NCBI GenBank assembly: GCA_016707585.1
Contig: JADJHL010000008.1
Location: forward strand, 496,001 to 560,000
Direction of reading: 5' to 3'
Source: Ignavibacteriales bacterium
GTDB taxonomy: Bacteria; Bacteroidota; Ignavibacteria; Ignavibacteriales; Ignavibacteriaceae
Length of the DNA: 64,000 bases
Below, in pieces: positions 57,186 to 64,000 of this stretch. Numbering within the stretch: the first letter of the stretch is position 1; each line of letters starts with the position of its first letter. The translations under genes were made by a program, and so were the position numbers. The notes under the pieces were generated by a model. It was not told where the DNA came from, ran no database searches, and saw only the letters and a program-made list of their open reading frames with translations.

Positions 57186-57785
57186 ATGAAAAAAATAATA
57201 ATTAGCGTAACAGTAATTGTATTACTTTTTACTTATTTACTTTGGCCAGAAAAAGTAATAACATTTCCGCCAGGTGTTACAGCTGCAGAACTGCCAAAAC
57301 AAATCAATCTAACTAATCCTAAAACCTGGCAAAAAGATGAGTTTAATTTTACTGCACTTGCCGAGTATAATATAACAGCGCGAGTACTAAGTAGAAATGA
57401 TTTTTCTATTGGTAAAGAAAGTGATTTATCTCCAGTTGATTTTGTGCTTGCGTGGGGACCAATGTCTGATCAAGCTGTTATTGATAAAATAAAAATTACT
57501 CAAAGAAACAGATGGTATCACTGGGAAACTGATGAATATCCAATTCCATTAAACCAGATTGGCCTTAACAGTGCAAATGTTCATATAGTCCCAAAAGATG
57601 AAGCTGTTTTAGACAAACTTGATGAGGTAAATAAAGGTAGTTTGGTTGAAATGAAAGGATATTTAGTAGAAATAACTACAACTGAAGGTTGGCATTGGAA
57701 GAGTTCTTTAAGCAGGGATGATACTGGTGGTGGAGCCTGTGAGCTATTTTGGGTGGAAGAATTGATCATCAAAGACCCAGAATAA
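57186..57785 (+). CDS. Conserved hypothetical exported protein
   Basis: Protein of 199 residues with one N-terminal hydrophobic segment (about residues 3-20), so it is membrane-anchored or exported. The body has a beta-rich pattern and the segments ARVLSRNDFSIGKESDLSPV, LAWGPMSDQAVIDKIKITQR, WYHWETDEYPIPLNQI, and near the end WHWKSSLSRDDTGGGACELF. I recall this layout in uncharacterised proteins of other Gram-negative bacteria, but no function is known to me. It stands alone between the CorC gene and tRNA-Thr. Confidence 0.75.
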   Translation: MKKIIISVTVIVLLFTYLLWPEKVITFPPGVTAAELPKQINLTNPKTWQKDEFNFTALAEYNITARVLSRNDFSIGKESDLSPVDFVLAWGPMSDQAVIDKIKITQRNRWYHWETDEYPIPLNQIGLNSANVHIVPKDEAVLDKLDEVNKGSLVEMKGYLVEITTTEGWHWKSSLSRDDTGGGACELFWVEELIIKDPE

Positions 57786-57811
57786 TTTTTTTGAATAAAT
57801 AAAAATGATTC

Positions 57812-57842
57812 TTGTTTAGATTACCGAAAAATGTTAATTTTG
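57812..57842 (+). promoter_or_regulatory. Putative sigma-A promoter for tRNA-Thr
   Basis: TTG at 57812-57814, 20 bases, then TAATTTTG at 57835-57842, about 30 bases before the tRNA. Spacing and motif equal those before rpsL and the LamG gene. Confidence 0.6.
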
Positions 57843-57873
57843 CTTTCCAATTTGGAATACAAAGAACAAATAT

Positions 57874-57946
57874 GCTGGCATAGCTCAGTTGGTAGAGCAG
57901 CTGATTTGTAATCAGCAGGTCGCGGGTTCGAGTCCCATTGCCAGCT
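57874..57946 (+). tRNA. tRNA-Thr (anticodon UGU)
   Basis: The cloverleaf has acceptor GCTGGCA/TGCCAGC, D arm GCTC/GAGC, anticodon stem GCTGA/TCAGC with loop TTTGTAA (anticodon TGT), and T arm GCGGG/CCCAT with loop TTCGAGT. The discriminator is T, and CCA is not encoded. The T stem has one C-A mismatch, which is unusual but does not remove the fold. A promoter lies upstream and a terminator just downstream, so it is a single-gene unit. Confidence 0.95.
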
Positions 57947-57950
57947 CACT

Positions 57951-57983
57951 AAAACCCTTAAAATTAAAAGTTTTAAGGGTTTT
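57951..57983 (+). terminator. Terminator of tRNA-Thr
   Basis: AAAACCCTTAAAA pairs perfectly with TTTTAAGGGTTTT (13 bp) around a seven-base loop, then CTATTTT. It starts four bases after the tRNA. Confidence 0.85.
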
Positions 57984-58064
57984 CTATTTTAGACTTTTCT
58001 AAAATCTTTATTTGGATATTGCCAATTTCCAATAGAACATCCTATGAAAAAACGAAAAGGTCTT

Positions 58065-58099
58065 GGATTCTTCCAAAGGGATTCTTTCGGAAGAGTTCC
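58065..58099 (+). repeat. Imperfect hairpin built on a 14-base tandem repeat
   Basis: TCTTCC-AAAG pairs with CTTT-C-GGAAGA around GGATT, with an outer GGA/TCC. The stretch is also a near tandem repeat, GGATTCTTCCAAAG then GGATTCTTTCGGAAG. Its right end runs into the tRNA-Thr tail copy. Confidence 0.45.
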
Positions 58100-58150
58100 A
58101 TTGCCAGCGTAATAAAACCTTTAAAATGAAGTGGGTTAAGTTTTTTATTT
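58093..58150 (+). repeat. Partial copy of the tRNA-Thr 3' end and terminator region
   Basis: GAGTTCCATTGCCAGC at 58093-58108 matches tRNA-Thr bases 57930-57945 at 15 of 16 positions. The likeness goes on into the flank (AATAAAACCTTTAAAAT against ACTAAAACCCTTAAAAT). The rest of a tRNA is not recognisable upstream, so it is a tail fragment and not a second gene. Confidence 0.7.
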
Positions 58151-58412
58151 ATAACCAATTTAACACTTCACTTTTATCTTTTCCGGAAAATAAAAACACT
58201 GCTAAACCTAAAGTTTAGGCGGAGCATTTTTATCTCAAAAAAATAACCTCTTGAAACTGGATATTATTTTTATATAATAATCTACTTAGCTTATTTCCAT
58301 TTAGATTATTTTATGTGGTTTGTTTTGGCTGCTTACAATAGTTTAGTATTACTTGTAAAAAAAATATTTATTTTAATCATTCAATAAATCACAGTTAAAA
58401 TAGAATATTTAT
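58151..58412. other. AT-rich intergenic region before the WYL gene
   Basis: No coding frame, RNA gene or convincing promoter is visible. Scattered TTTG and TAGTTTAG sequences near 58320-58345 are too poorly spaced to call a promoter. Confidence 0.4.
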
Positions 58413-59360
58413 ATGAATCGTTTTAATAGAGTTACGGCTATCTTCATTCAATTGCAGTCTAAAAAAATTGTAAGAGCTAAGGATATTGCAGATCGTTTTA
58501 ACGTAAGCTTAAGAACAGTTTACCGTGATATACAAACTTTAGTAGAAGCCGGAGTTCCAATAGGTTCGGAAGCTGGTGTTGGTTATTCTCTTATTGATGG
58601 TTATCGCTTGCCTCCGGTTATGTTTACAAAAGAAGAAGTAACCGCTTTTTTAACAGCCGAAAAGCTAATCGAAAAGTTTACTGATAATTCAATTGATTCA
58701 AATTTCAAATCGGGAATGATAAAGATACGCGCAATATTAAAGAGTACAGAAAAAGAAATGCTTGAAAGTATTGAAGAGAATATTGAAGTTCTGAATCGCA
58801 AACCTCGTTTAGAAAACCCCGGAAATTCAAATTATATTCAAAAATTGATTGAAAGTATATCTGAAAGAAAATCACTTAACATTCGTTACCACACTTTTTA
58901 TTCTAATGAAATTAAGGATAGAAATATTGAACCTATCGGAATATTTTTTTCAAATGGTTACTGGCATACAATTGCTTTCTGCGAGCTAAGACAGGATTAC
59001 CGCGATTTTAGATTAGATAGAATCTTAAGCATCAGTAAGAGTGACGTAATATTTAAGAAAAAACATCCTTCCATTAAAACTTATCTCAGTAAAATAACTA
59101 AAGAACAAAACCTGGAAACTATTGTTATCAATGTTGATAAAGGAGTTGCACAGTTTTTAATAGAACAAAAATATTATAATGGTTTTGTTAGTGAGAAGTT
59201 TATAGGAGAAAAAGTTCAGATGATATTTTTAACTTCATCAATGGAATATTTTGTAAGATGGTTTTTAATGTTTGCTGATAAAGCCGATATAGTTTCGCCA
59301 GACTCACTAAAAACAATGCTAAGTAAAAAACTTTCCGAAATAAAGAAAAGAAATTTTTAG
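58413..59360 (+). CDS. HTH/WYL-domain transcriptional regulator (YafY type)
   Basis: DNA-binding regulator of 315 residues. The N-terminal winged helix (VRAKDIADRFNVSLRTVYRD, IQTLVEAGVPIGSE) fits the DeoR/YafY HTH_11 type. The WYL domain follows (IEPIGIFFSNGYWHTIAFCE, FRLDRI) with a C-terminal WCX-like part ending in FVRWFLMFADKADIVSPDSL. Such proteins sense small ligands or nucleic acids. The next gene encodes a DinB-fold protein, a frequent neighbour, so it may regulate that gene. Confidence 0.9.
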   Translation: MNRFNRVTAIFIQLQSKKIVRAKDIADRFNVSLRTVYRDIQTLVEAGVPIGSEAGVGYSLIDGYRLPPVMFTKEEVTAFLTAEKLIEKFTDNSIDSNFKSGMIKIRAILKSTEKEMLESIEENIEVLNRKPRLENPGNSNYIQKLIESISERKSLNIRYHTFYSNEIKDRNIEPIGIFFSNGYWHTIAFCELRQDYRDFRLDRILSISKSDVIFKKKHPSIKTYLSKITKEQNLETIVINVDKGVAQFLIEQKYYNGFVSEKFIGEKVQMIFLTSSMEYFVRWFLMFADKADIVSPDSLKTMLSKKLSEIKKRNF

Positions 59361-59380
59361 TAACGATAGCAAAAATAATC

Positions 59381-59470
59381 CTTGCACGGAGCTTCACCAA
59401 GAATGCACTAAGCAGCCAAGAATTAATTATTCGTTTTTCCCCTTTTTTGTGATTTAGTGGTAAAGTGTCA
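59381..59470. repeat. Imperfect inverted-repeat remnant
   Basis: CACTAAGCAGCCAAGAA (59406-59422) and TTTTTTGTGATTTAGTG (59443-59459) face each other, with weaker likeness continuing outward (ACGGAGCTTCACCAAGAA, GGTAAAGTG). The wording resembles short noncoding repeats found around many environmental Bacteroidetes-group genes. No frame is present. Confidence 0.35.
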
Positions 59471-59653
59471 TGCCGCAAAAGCACTGAATCTCATAATATT
59501 TTCTCTCGTCGATTAACTTAAACTTAATTTCTGTATTCTCATTTAGAATTTTAATAATTGGACTGAAAAAATTATTTTCACTGCTGACATACCGCTGTCA
59601 ATCTTCAACTTTAAGTTTGTCTTGTAATTATTCACAAATAAAAAGGAGCAGCT

Positions 59654-60151
59654 ATGTCATTGATCAAAATTTTCTCAAACGAATTAGAACACGAAGCAAT
59701 ATCAACCAGAAAAATGCTTGAGATTGTGCCTAATGATAAATACGATTGGAGACCACATCCAAAAAGTATGACGATAAGAGCATTGGCTACTCACGTTGCA
59801 GAAATTCCAGGTTGGATTGAACATGGTATCAATAATCCAGGTTTAGATTTTGCGGCAATGCCTTATAATCCACCAGTTATAAATAACACTAAAGAATTGT
59901 TAAAGTATTTTGATGATTGTGTAGTAAAAGGTAAATCAGTACTTACTGAAAAGAATGAGAGCAAACTTGATGGTAGATGGGTTATGAAAAACGGTGAAGT
60001 TGTTCTTATGGATTTATCAAAAGCTGAAGTTATCAGACATTCTTTAAGTCAATTGATTCACCATAGAGCGCAATTGGGAGTTTTTCTTCGTTTGCTGGAT
60101 ATTCCGATTCCCGGAGTTTATGGACCTAGTGCAGATGAAATAAATCATTAA
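59654..60151 (+). CDS. DinB-family protein
   Basis: Four-helix-bundle metal-binding protein of 165 residues. Candidate metal ligands are H47 in LATHVAEIPGW and the histidines in RHSLSQLIHHRAQLGVFLRL. Family members include thiol-dependent transferases and stress proteins; no specific reaction can be assigned. The start follows AAAGGAG. A TAAGTTTG at 59612-59619 may be its -7 box, though no TTG lies at the expected distance. It lies downstream of a WYL regulator. Confidence 0.88.
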   Translation: MSLIKIFSNELEHEAISTRKMLEIVPNDKYDWRPHPKSMTIRALATHVAEIPGWIEHGINNPGLDFAAMPYNPPVINNTKELLKYFDDCVVKGKSVLTEKNESKLDGRWVMKNGEVVLMDLSKAEVIRHSLSQLIHHRAQLGVFLRLLDIPIPGVYGPSADEINH

Positions 60152-60313
60152 TTGTTTGTTTGATTTGCAGTTACACTAAAATGATACTTTGAAATCTTAT
60201 ATAAATAACTATTCTCCGATGTTTACTACCATCATCGGAGAATTTTGTTTAAATGATTTGTTCTTCTTCCAATCTTTGATATAAAATCTAAACCAACTTT
60301 TGTAAATTTGAAT

Positions 60314-61048
60314 ATGAGTTATCAAATTCAAATCAACCCAATAGGTTTTCTCCATTCTAATCTTAAGCAGAGATATGAAACTCCAAGACAGGGAATTTTG
60401 GCTAAGGATAGTAAAGCGATAATAGTTTTAGATCCTAAAAACAATTATGAGCAAGCTATAAAAGATTTAGATGGATTTGAAAGAATCTGGATTATTTATC
60501 AATTTCATTTAAATAAAAACTGGAAACCGCTTGTAACTCCGCCAAGACACACCAGAAAAAAAATTGGAGTATTTGCTACTCGCGCTCCTTACAGACCAAA
60601 CGCAATTGGATTAAGTTGTGTTAAGCTTGATAAAGTGGAAGGATTAAAAATATTTATTTCAGAATCAGATATTCTTGATGGTTCACCAATCTTAGATATA
60701 AAACCATATTTACCTTACTCCGATTCGTTTCCAAATGTTAAAACCGGTTGGGTAAAAAGTGATCTTGCAGAAATGTATAATGTATCTTTTAATGCAAAAT
60801 CAAAAAAAGTTAGTGAAAAATTAAAATTAGAAAACGATATCAATCTATTTGATTATGCAAGAATTCAACTTGAATTTAATCCGACTGATTTATCCCGTAA
60901 AAGAATAACTAAAATAAACACGCAAAAAAATGGTGAAGAAAATTTTGTGTTAAGCTACCAGGATTGGCAAATCCAATACTCAGTTGATGAGGCAAAGAAG
61001 AAAATTAAAATACTTGATATAATTTTTAATCCAAGGAAAAAACAATGA
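60314..61048 (+). CDS. trmO: tRNA (m6t6A37) methyltransferase TrmO (TsaA family)
   Basis: SAM-dependent enzyme that N6-methylates threonylcarbamoyl-adenosine 37 in ACY-reading tRNA-Thr; 244 residues from ATG 60314 (a TTG at 60308 is in frame but less likely). The TsaA fold signature is IGFLHSNLKQRYETPRQG, FHLNKNWKPLVTPPRHTRKK, FATRAPYRPNAIGLSCVKL and DGSPILDIKPYLPY. Its stop overlaps the start of the ChbG-like gene (ATGA), so the two are translated together. Confidence 0.93.
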   Translation: MSYQIQINPIGFLHSNLKQRYETPRQGILAKDSKAIIVLDPKNNYEQAIKDLDGFERIWIIYQFHLNKNWKPLVTPPRHTRKKIGVFATRAPYRPNAIGLSCVKLDKVEGLKIFISESDILDGSPILDIKPYLPYSDSFPNVKTGWVKSDLAEMYNVSFNAKSKKVSEKLKLENDINLFDYARIQLEFNPTDLSRKRITKINTQKNGEENFVLSYQDWQIQYSVDEAKKKIKILDIIFNPRKKQ

Positions 61049-61935
61049 AGCAATTTTTAGTGTTTTTATTTACAGCAGTTATTTTTCTAAGTAGCGTTTA
61101 TTCACAATCAAAAGAAGAAACAAAAACATTATTGATAAGGTGTGATGATCTTGGAATGTCACACTCGGTTAATATGGCTTTTAAAGAATTGATGGAATCA
61201 GGATTAAAATTCTCTGCATCAGTTATGTTTCCCTGCGCATGGTACCAGGAAGCTGTTGATATTCTTAAACAACATCCTGAAATAACAGTTGGAATTCATC
61301 TAACTTTAAATGCTGAATGGAAAAATTATCGCTGGGGACCAATTGCCGGCAGAGATAGAGTTCCTTCGCTTGTTGATGAAAATGGATATTTCTTTCCTTC
61401 TCGCGAAAAGTTTTTTGCTAACAATCCAAAATCTGAAGAAATAGAAATCGAACTGCGGGCACAAATTGAAAGAGCGATTAATTCTGGAATCAAAATATCT
61501 TATGTTGATTATCATATGGGAACTGCAGTTGAAAAACCTGAACATCGAGCGATTGTTGAAAAGCTTGCAAAAGAATATGGACTTGGAATCTCAAGATATT
61601 TTGGTGAGCAGGATATTGAATCAATGTATTCAATCGATATTGATAAGAAGAAAGATTTTCTTTTAGATCTGAGTAAAAATATAAAATCAGATCAGGTAAA
61701 TCTTTTAGTTTGTCACATCGGAAAAGATTATCCGGAATTGCAAGCAATGATTGATATGAATGCTTTTGGATTACAAGGAATGAGTAAACATCGTGAGGCT
61801 GAATTGAACGCTTTGTTATTTGCTAAACAGCAAAACATTTTTGAAAGCAATGGTATCAAATTGATCAACTATTCCGATTTGATAAATGAAATCGGACTTG
61901 ATAGTATGAAATCACCTGTTGATACTGGTTATTAG
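61045..61935 (+). CDS. Exported ChbG/YdjC-family carbohydrate deacetylase
   Basis: Protein of 296 residues with a clear signal peptide (QFLVFLFTAVIFLSSVYSQS). The YdjC/ChbG domain follows: LLIRCDDLGMSHSVNMAF with the metal Asp pair, VGIHLTLNAEW with a metal His, YVDYHMG, and LLVCHIGKDYPEL. E. coli ChbG deacetylates chitooligosaccharides in the cytosol, while this form is exported, so the substrate is probably an extracellular or periplasmic glycan. It overlaps trmO by four bases. Confidence 0.88.
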   Translation: MKQFLVFLFTAVIFLSSVYSQSKEETKTLLIRCDDLGMSHSVNMAFKELMESGLKFSASVMFPCAWYQEAVDILKQHPEITVGIHLTLNAEWKNYRWGPIAGRDRVPSLVDENGYFFPSREKFFANNPKSEEIEIELRAQIERAINSGIKISYVDYHMGTAVEKPEHRAIVEKLAKEYGLGISRYFGEQDIESMYSIDIDKKKDFLLDLSKNIKSDQVNLLVCHIGKDYPELQAMIDMNAFGLQGMSKHREAELNALLFAKQQNIFESNGIKLINYSDLINEIGLDSMKSPVDTGY

Positions 61936-61991
61936 TTAAGATTTGGGATTACTAAAATTATTTATCTAAAAACATTTTTATTGCACGATAA

Positions 61992-62022
61992 TTGATTTAA
62001 CAACTTAATTAATTTAAGTTTG
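61992..62022 (+). promoter_or_regulatory. Putative sigma-A promoter for the LamG gene
   Basis: TTG at 61992-61994, 20 bases, then TAAGTTTG at 62015-62022. The layout equals the rpsL and tRNA-Thr sites. It would give a leader of about 165 bases. Confidence 0.55.
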
Positions 62023-62193
62023 AAGTACACAAAAAACTCTCAGGGGAGTAAATGTGTTCATAGTCCAGACTACTGTTTTATTTAAATATTTTCCTCTCAA
62101 GGTTACAACTTTTGTAACAATCCAATTTTATTATCAAATCAAACAACTCGCAAATACTTTTCTATCCATTAAAATTTATCCAATAGGTTAAAT

Positions 62194-64000
62194 ATGAAAA
62201 CTATATTCAGCTTAATTGTGCTTTTTGTTATCTCCGAATTAATGTTAGCACAAACTACAGATACAAGTTTGGTTGCCTATTATCCTTTTAACGGCAACAC
62301 AATTGATGTGAGCGGTAATGGACACGATGGAACTTTAAATGGAAATGCTACATTAGTCCCTGATAGATTTAATACTCAAAACAGTGCATACACATTCCCG
62401 GATCAAACAAGTAATATTTCACTTGCAAATACTATAAATATTAATTTAGAAACAGGATTTACTTTAAACAGTTGGGTAAAATACAAAAACACTTATTCAG
62501 TAATAATTGGCAAACATGTTTGCGGATATGTTAATGGCCTTGTCTTGGGGATAGACTACGACGGCCAATTCCAGTTATGGTTAGGTAATTCAGGTTGGCA
62601 AACTGTTAGAACCAGTGAAACTCTGGTTGAAGATAGATGGTATATGTTAACAGCTACTTATGATGGAATCAGCGGAGCAGCCAAAATTTATATTGATGGT
62701 CAGTTAGAAAATTCAGCAAATATAAGTTATACAAATTTTAGTCCTTATCCCATTTCAATTGGAGAGGTATTCCAGAATAATTGTAGCGCAGCAAATATGT
62801 CCGGTGCGGTTGATGAAGTTAAAATATTTAATAGAGTACTAAGTGATGCAGAAATTTTGGAGGAATACAATAATACATATACTGACTTAGTTTTGTTTTT
62901 ACCTTTTAATGGAAACGCAAATGATGAAAGCGGAAATAATAATAATGTTACTGTATCAGGTGCTTCTCTAACTCAGGATAGATTTGGCACAGATGGAAGA
63001 GCATATAGTTTTGATGGGGTTGATGATTTTATAACTATTGCAGATAATCCAAATTTATTTTCTGATAGTCTAACGATTTCCTGGTGGTACAATATTTCTC
63101 AATATGATGATGCAGGTGCTGTAATTGGATGGATTGAAGGTGGGTCCAGGTATCAACAATTTTTTAATGGCACTTCATTTTCTTATTTCAACGCGTATAG
63201 ATCTGATCCACTTAGTATTATTAATCCAACATATATTTTAACAAACCTAAATGAATGGGTTAATGTTTTAGTTACTTATAAAAAAAACAACCAAACTTCT
63301 TCCACAACTTCACTTTATATTAATGGCGAACTTAAACAAACAGACATTCATTATATGAGTATGGAATATCTACCCGGGCATAATTTCTATATAGGTCGTA
63401 ATCATACTCCGGGAATAGAGTTCAATGGAAAGTTAGATGATTTTAGAATTTATAATCGTGTGTTAAACGAAAACGAGATACTTGCGTTATATGATGATTC
63501 AACTACTTATTACCCGCAGTTGATTAGTGAAGTATATCCACTACCAAACTCTAACAATTGCCAGTATAACGAATCAATAAAAGTATATTTTTCAGAACCA
63601 ATAAATGAAGCTACACTTACTTATAATAGTATTTCAACTCACGGTAATTTGACTGGTAGTTATGAATTAATTTTTTCATATCAATCCTCAACAAATATCC
63701 TAGAAATTCAACCAACCGTACCATTTAAATATGGTGAGCAAATTACTGTAACTCTGGATTCTTCGATTCAATCTGTTAGCGGTATTAATCTTTCACCATT
63801 TATTTTTCAGTTTAATGTAAAACCAGAAAAAGGTTCGGTTAAATTTGCTGTTGCGGATTCGTTCCAATTAAACTTTCCCCCTACAAATATTTTAAGCGGA
63901 GATTTTAACAACGATAACAAAATTGATGTTATCGTAAGTAATTATGATAGCTCAAAATATACTATCCTGCTAAATAATGGTTCAGGTGGATTTACTCTTG
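62194..64000 (+). CDS. Large secreted LamG-domain protein (3' partial)
   Basis: The frame is open from ATG 62194 to the window end, at least 602 residues. A signal peptide (FSLIVLFVISELMLA, cut before QTTD) starts it. Two LamG/concanavalin-like domains follow (about residues 25-230 and 230-440; YYPFNGNTIDVSGNGHDGTL, FLPFNGNANDESGNN). Next is an SbsA/Big_5 Ig-like domain (about 445-545), then an FG-GAP/VCBS repeat (GDFNNDNKIDVIVSNYD). These are surface adhesion or glycan-binding modules. A type IX tail is expected beyond the window. Confidence 0.88.
   Translation, partial: MKTIFSLIVLFVISELMLAQTTDTSLVAYYPFNGNTIDVSGNGHDGTLNGNATLVPDRFNTQNSAYTFPDQTSNISLANTININLETGFTLNSWVKYKNTYSVIIGKHVCGYVNGLVLGIDYDGQFQLWLGNSGWQTVRTSETLVEDRWYMLTATYDGISGAAKIYIDGQLENSANISYTNFSPYPISIGEVFQNNCSAANMSGAVDEVKIFNRVLSDAEILEEYNNTYTDLVLFLPFNGNANDESGNNNNVTVSGASLTQDRFGTDGRAYSFDGVDDFITIADNPNLFSDSLTISWWYNISQYDDAGAVIGWIEGGSRYQQFFNGTSFSYFNAYRSDPLSIINPTYILTNLNEWVNVLVTYKKNNQTSSTTSLYINGELKQTDIHYMSMEYLPGHNFYIGRNHTPGIEFNGKLDDFRIYNRVLNENEILALYDDSTTYYPQLISEVYPLPNSNNCQYNESIKVYFSEPINEATLTYNSISTHGNLTGSYELIFSYQSSTNILEIQPTVPFKYGEQITVTLDSSIQSVSGINLSPFIFQFNVKPEKGSVKFAVADSFQLNFPPTNILSGDFNNDNKIDVIVSNYDSSKYTILLNNGSGGFTL

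Noticed and set aside
58020..58108. A second complete tRNA gene downstream of tRNA-Thr
   Set aside because: Only the 3' end is recognisable; no acceptor 5' strand, D arm or anticodon arm can be folded.
60275..60310. Promoter directly before trmO (TTTG and TAAATTTG)
   Set aside because: The gap between the boxes is about 24 bases instead of 20, and the expected start of RNA would fall at or after the ATG.

Overview
The window is AT-rich and comes from a bacterium of the Fibrobacteres-Chlorobi-Bacteroidetes group. Ignavibacteria (Ignavibacteriales) fit best. Three things support this. Secreted proteins end in a type IX secretion sorting tail with the NYPNPFNP signature. The primary sigma factor is short and lacks region 1.1. 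Three promoter-like sites share a TTG-N20-TAnnTTTG layout that resembles the Bacteroidetes sigma-A promoter. The assignment is inferred from these traits; no 16S rRNA gene is present.

Bases 1-27282 hold the transcription and translation core, all on the + strand, in the classic str-S10-spc-alpha order: rpoB (5' end cut off), rpoC, rpsL, rpsG, fusA, tuf, then rpsJ to rplR, a tRNA-Gln, rpsE, rpmD, rplO, secY, map, infA, rpmJ, rpsM, rpsK, rpsD, rpoA and rplQ, ending at a strong hairpin terminator. A weaker hairpin separates tuf from the S10 block, and a promoter-like site precedes rpsL. Several genes, mostly for small-subunit proteins, start with GTG or TTG behind a strong Shine-Dalgarno sequence.

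Bases 27286-47146 are mixed housekeeping genes: engB, a membrane GAF protein with a degenerate GGDEF domain, deoB, rpoD, an NlpC/P60 lipoprotein, a B12-dependent ribonucleotide reductase with an unusual repeat-bearing leader, an ABC-2 exporter with a LolA-like protein, DUF2141, fabF, GNAT, DUF3298, PAP2, a hybrid histidine kinase and an ornithine aminotransferase.

Bases 47147-53650 are an accessory patch for extracellular proteins. It contains a decayed beta-propeller-like T9SS cargo gene, three short GTAG/TCCT palindromes that look like REP elements (one lies inside the reading frame of the decayed gene's sorting tail), a GH2 glycosidase broken by one extra base, and an intact GH13 amylase with a T9SS tail.

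Bases 53675-64000 carry a CDF cation transporter overlapping a SpoU methyltransferase and a DUF971 protein, a CBS/CorC membrane protein, a conserved hypothetical, tRNA-Thr with a partial copy of its 3' end about 160 bp downstream, a WYL regulator, a DinB protein, TrmO translationally coupled to an exported ChbG/YdjC-like deacetylase, and the start of a large secreted LamG protein that runs off the window. I saw no CRISPR array, insertion sequence, prophage or integrase gene. The most novel-looking signals are the palindrome family, the tRNA-Gln inside the spc block, the tRNA-Thr tail duplication and the structured nrdJ leader.
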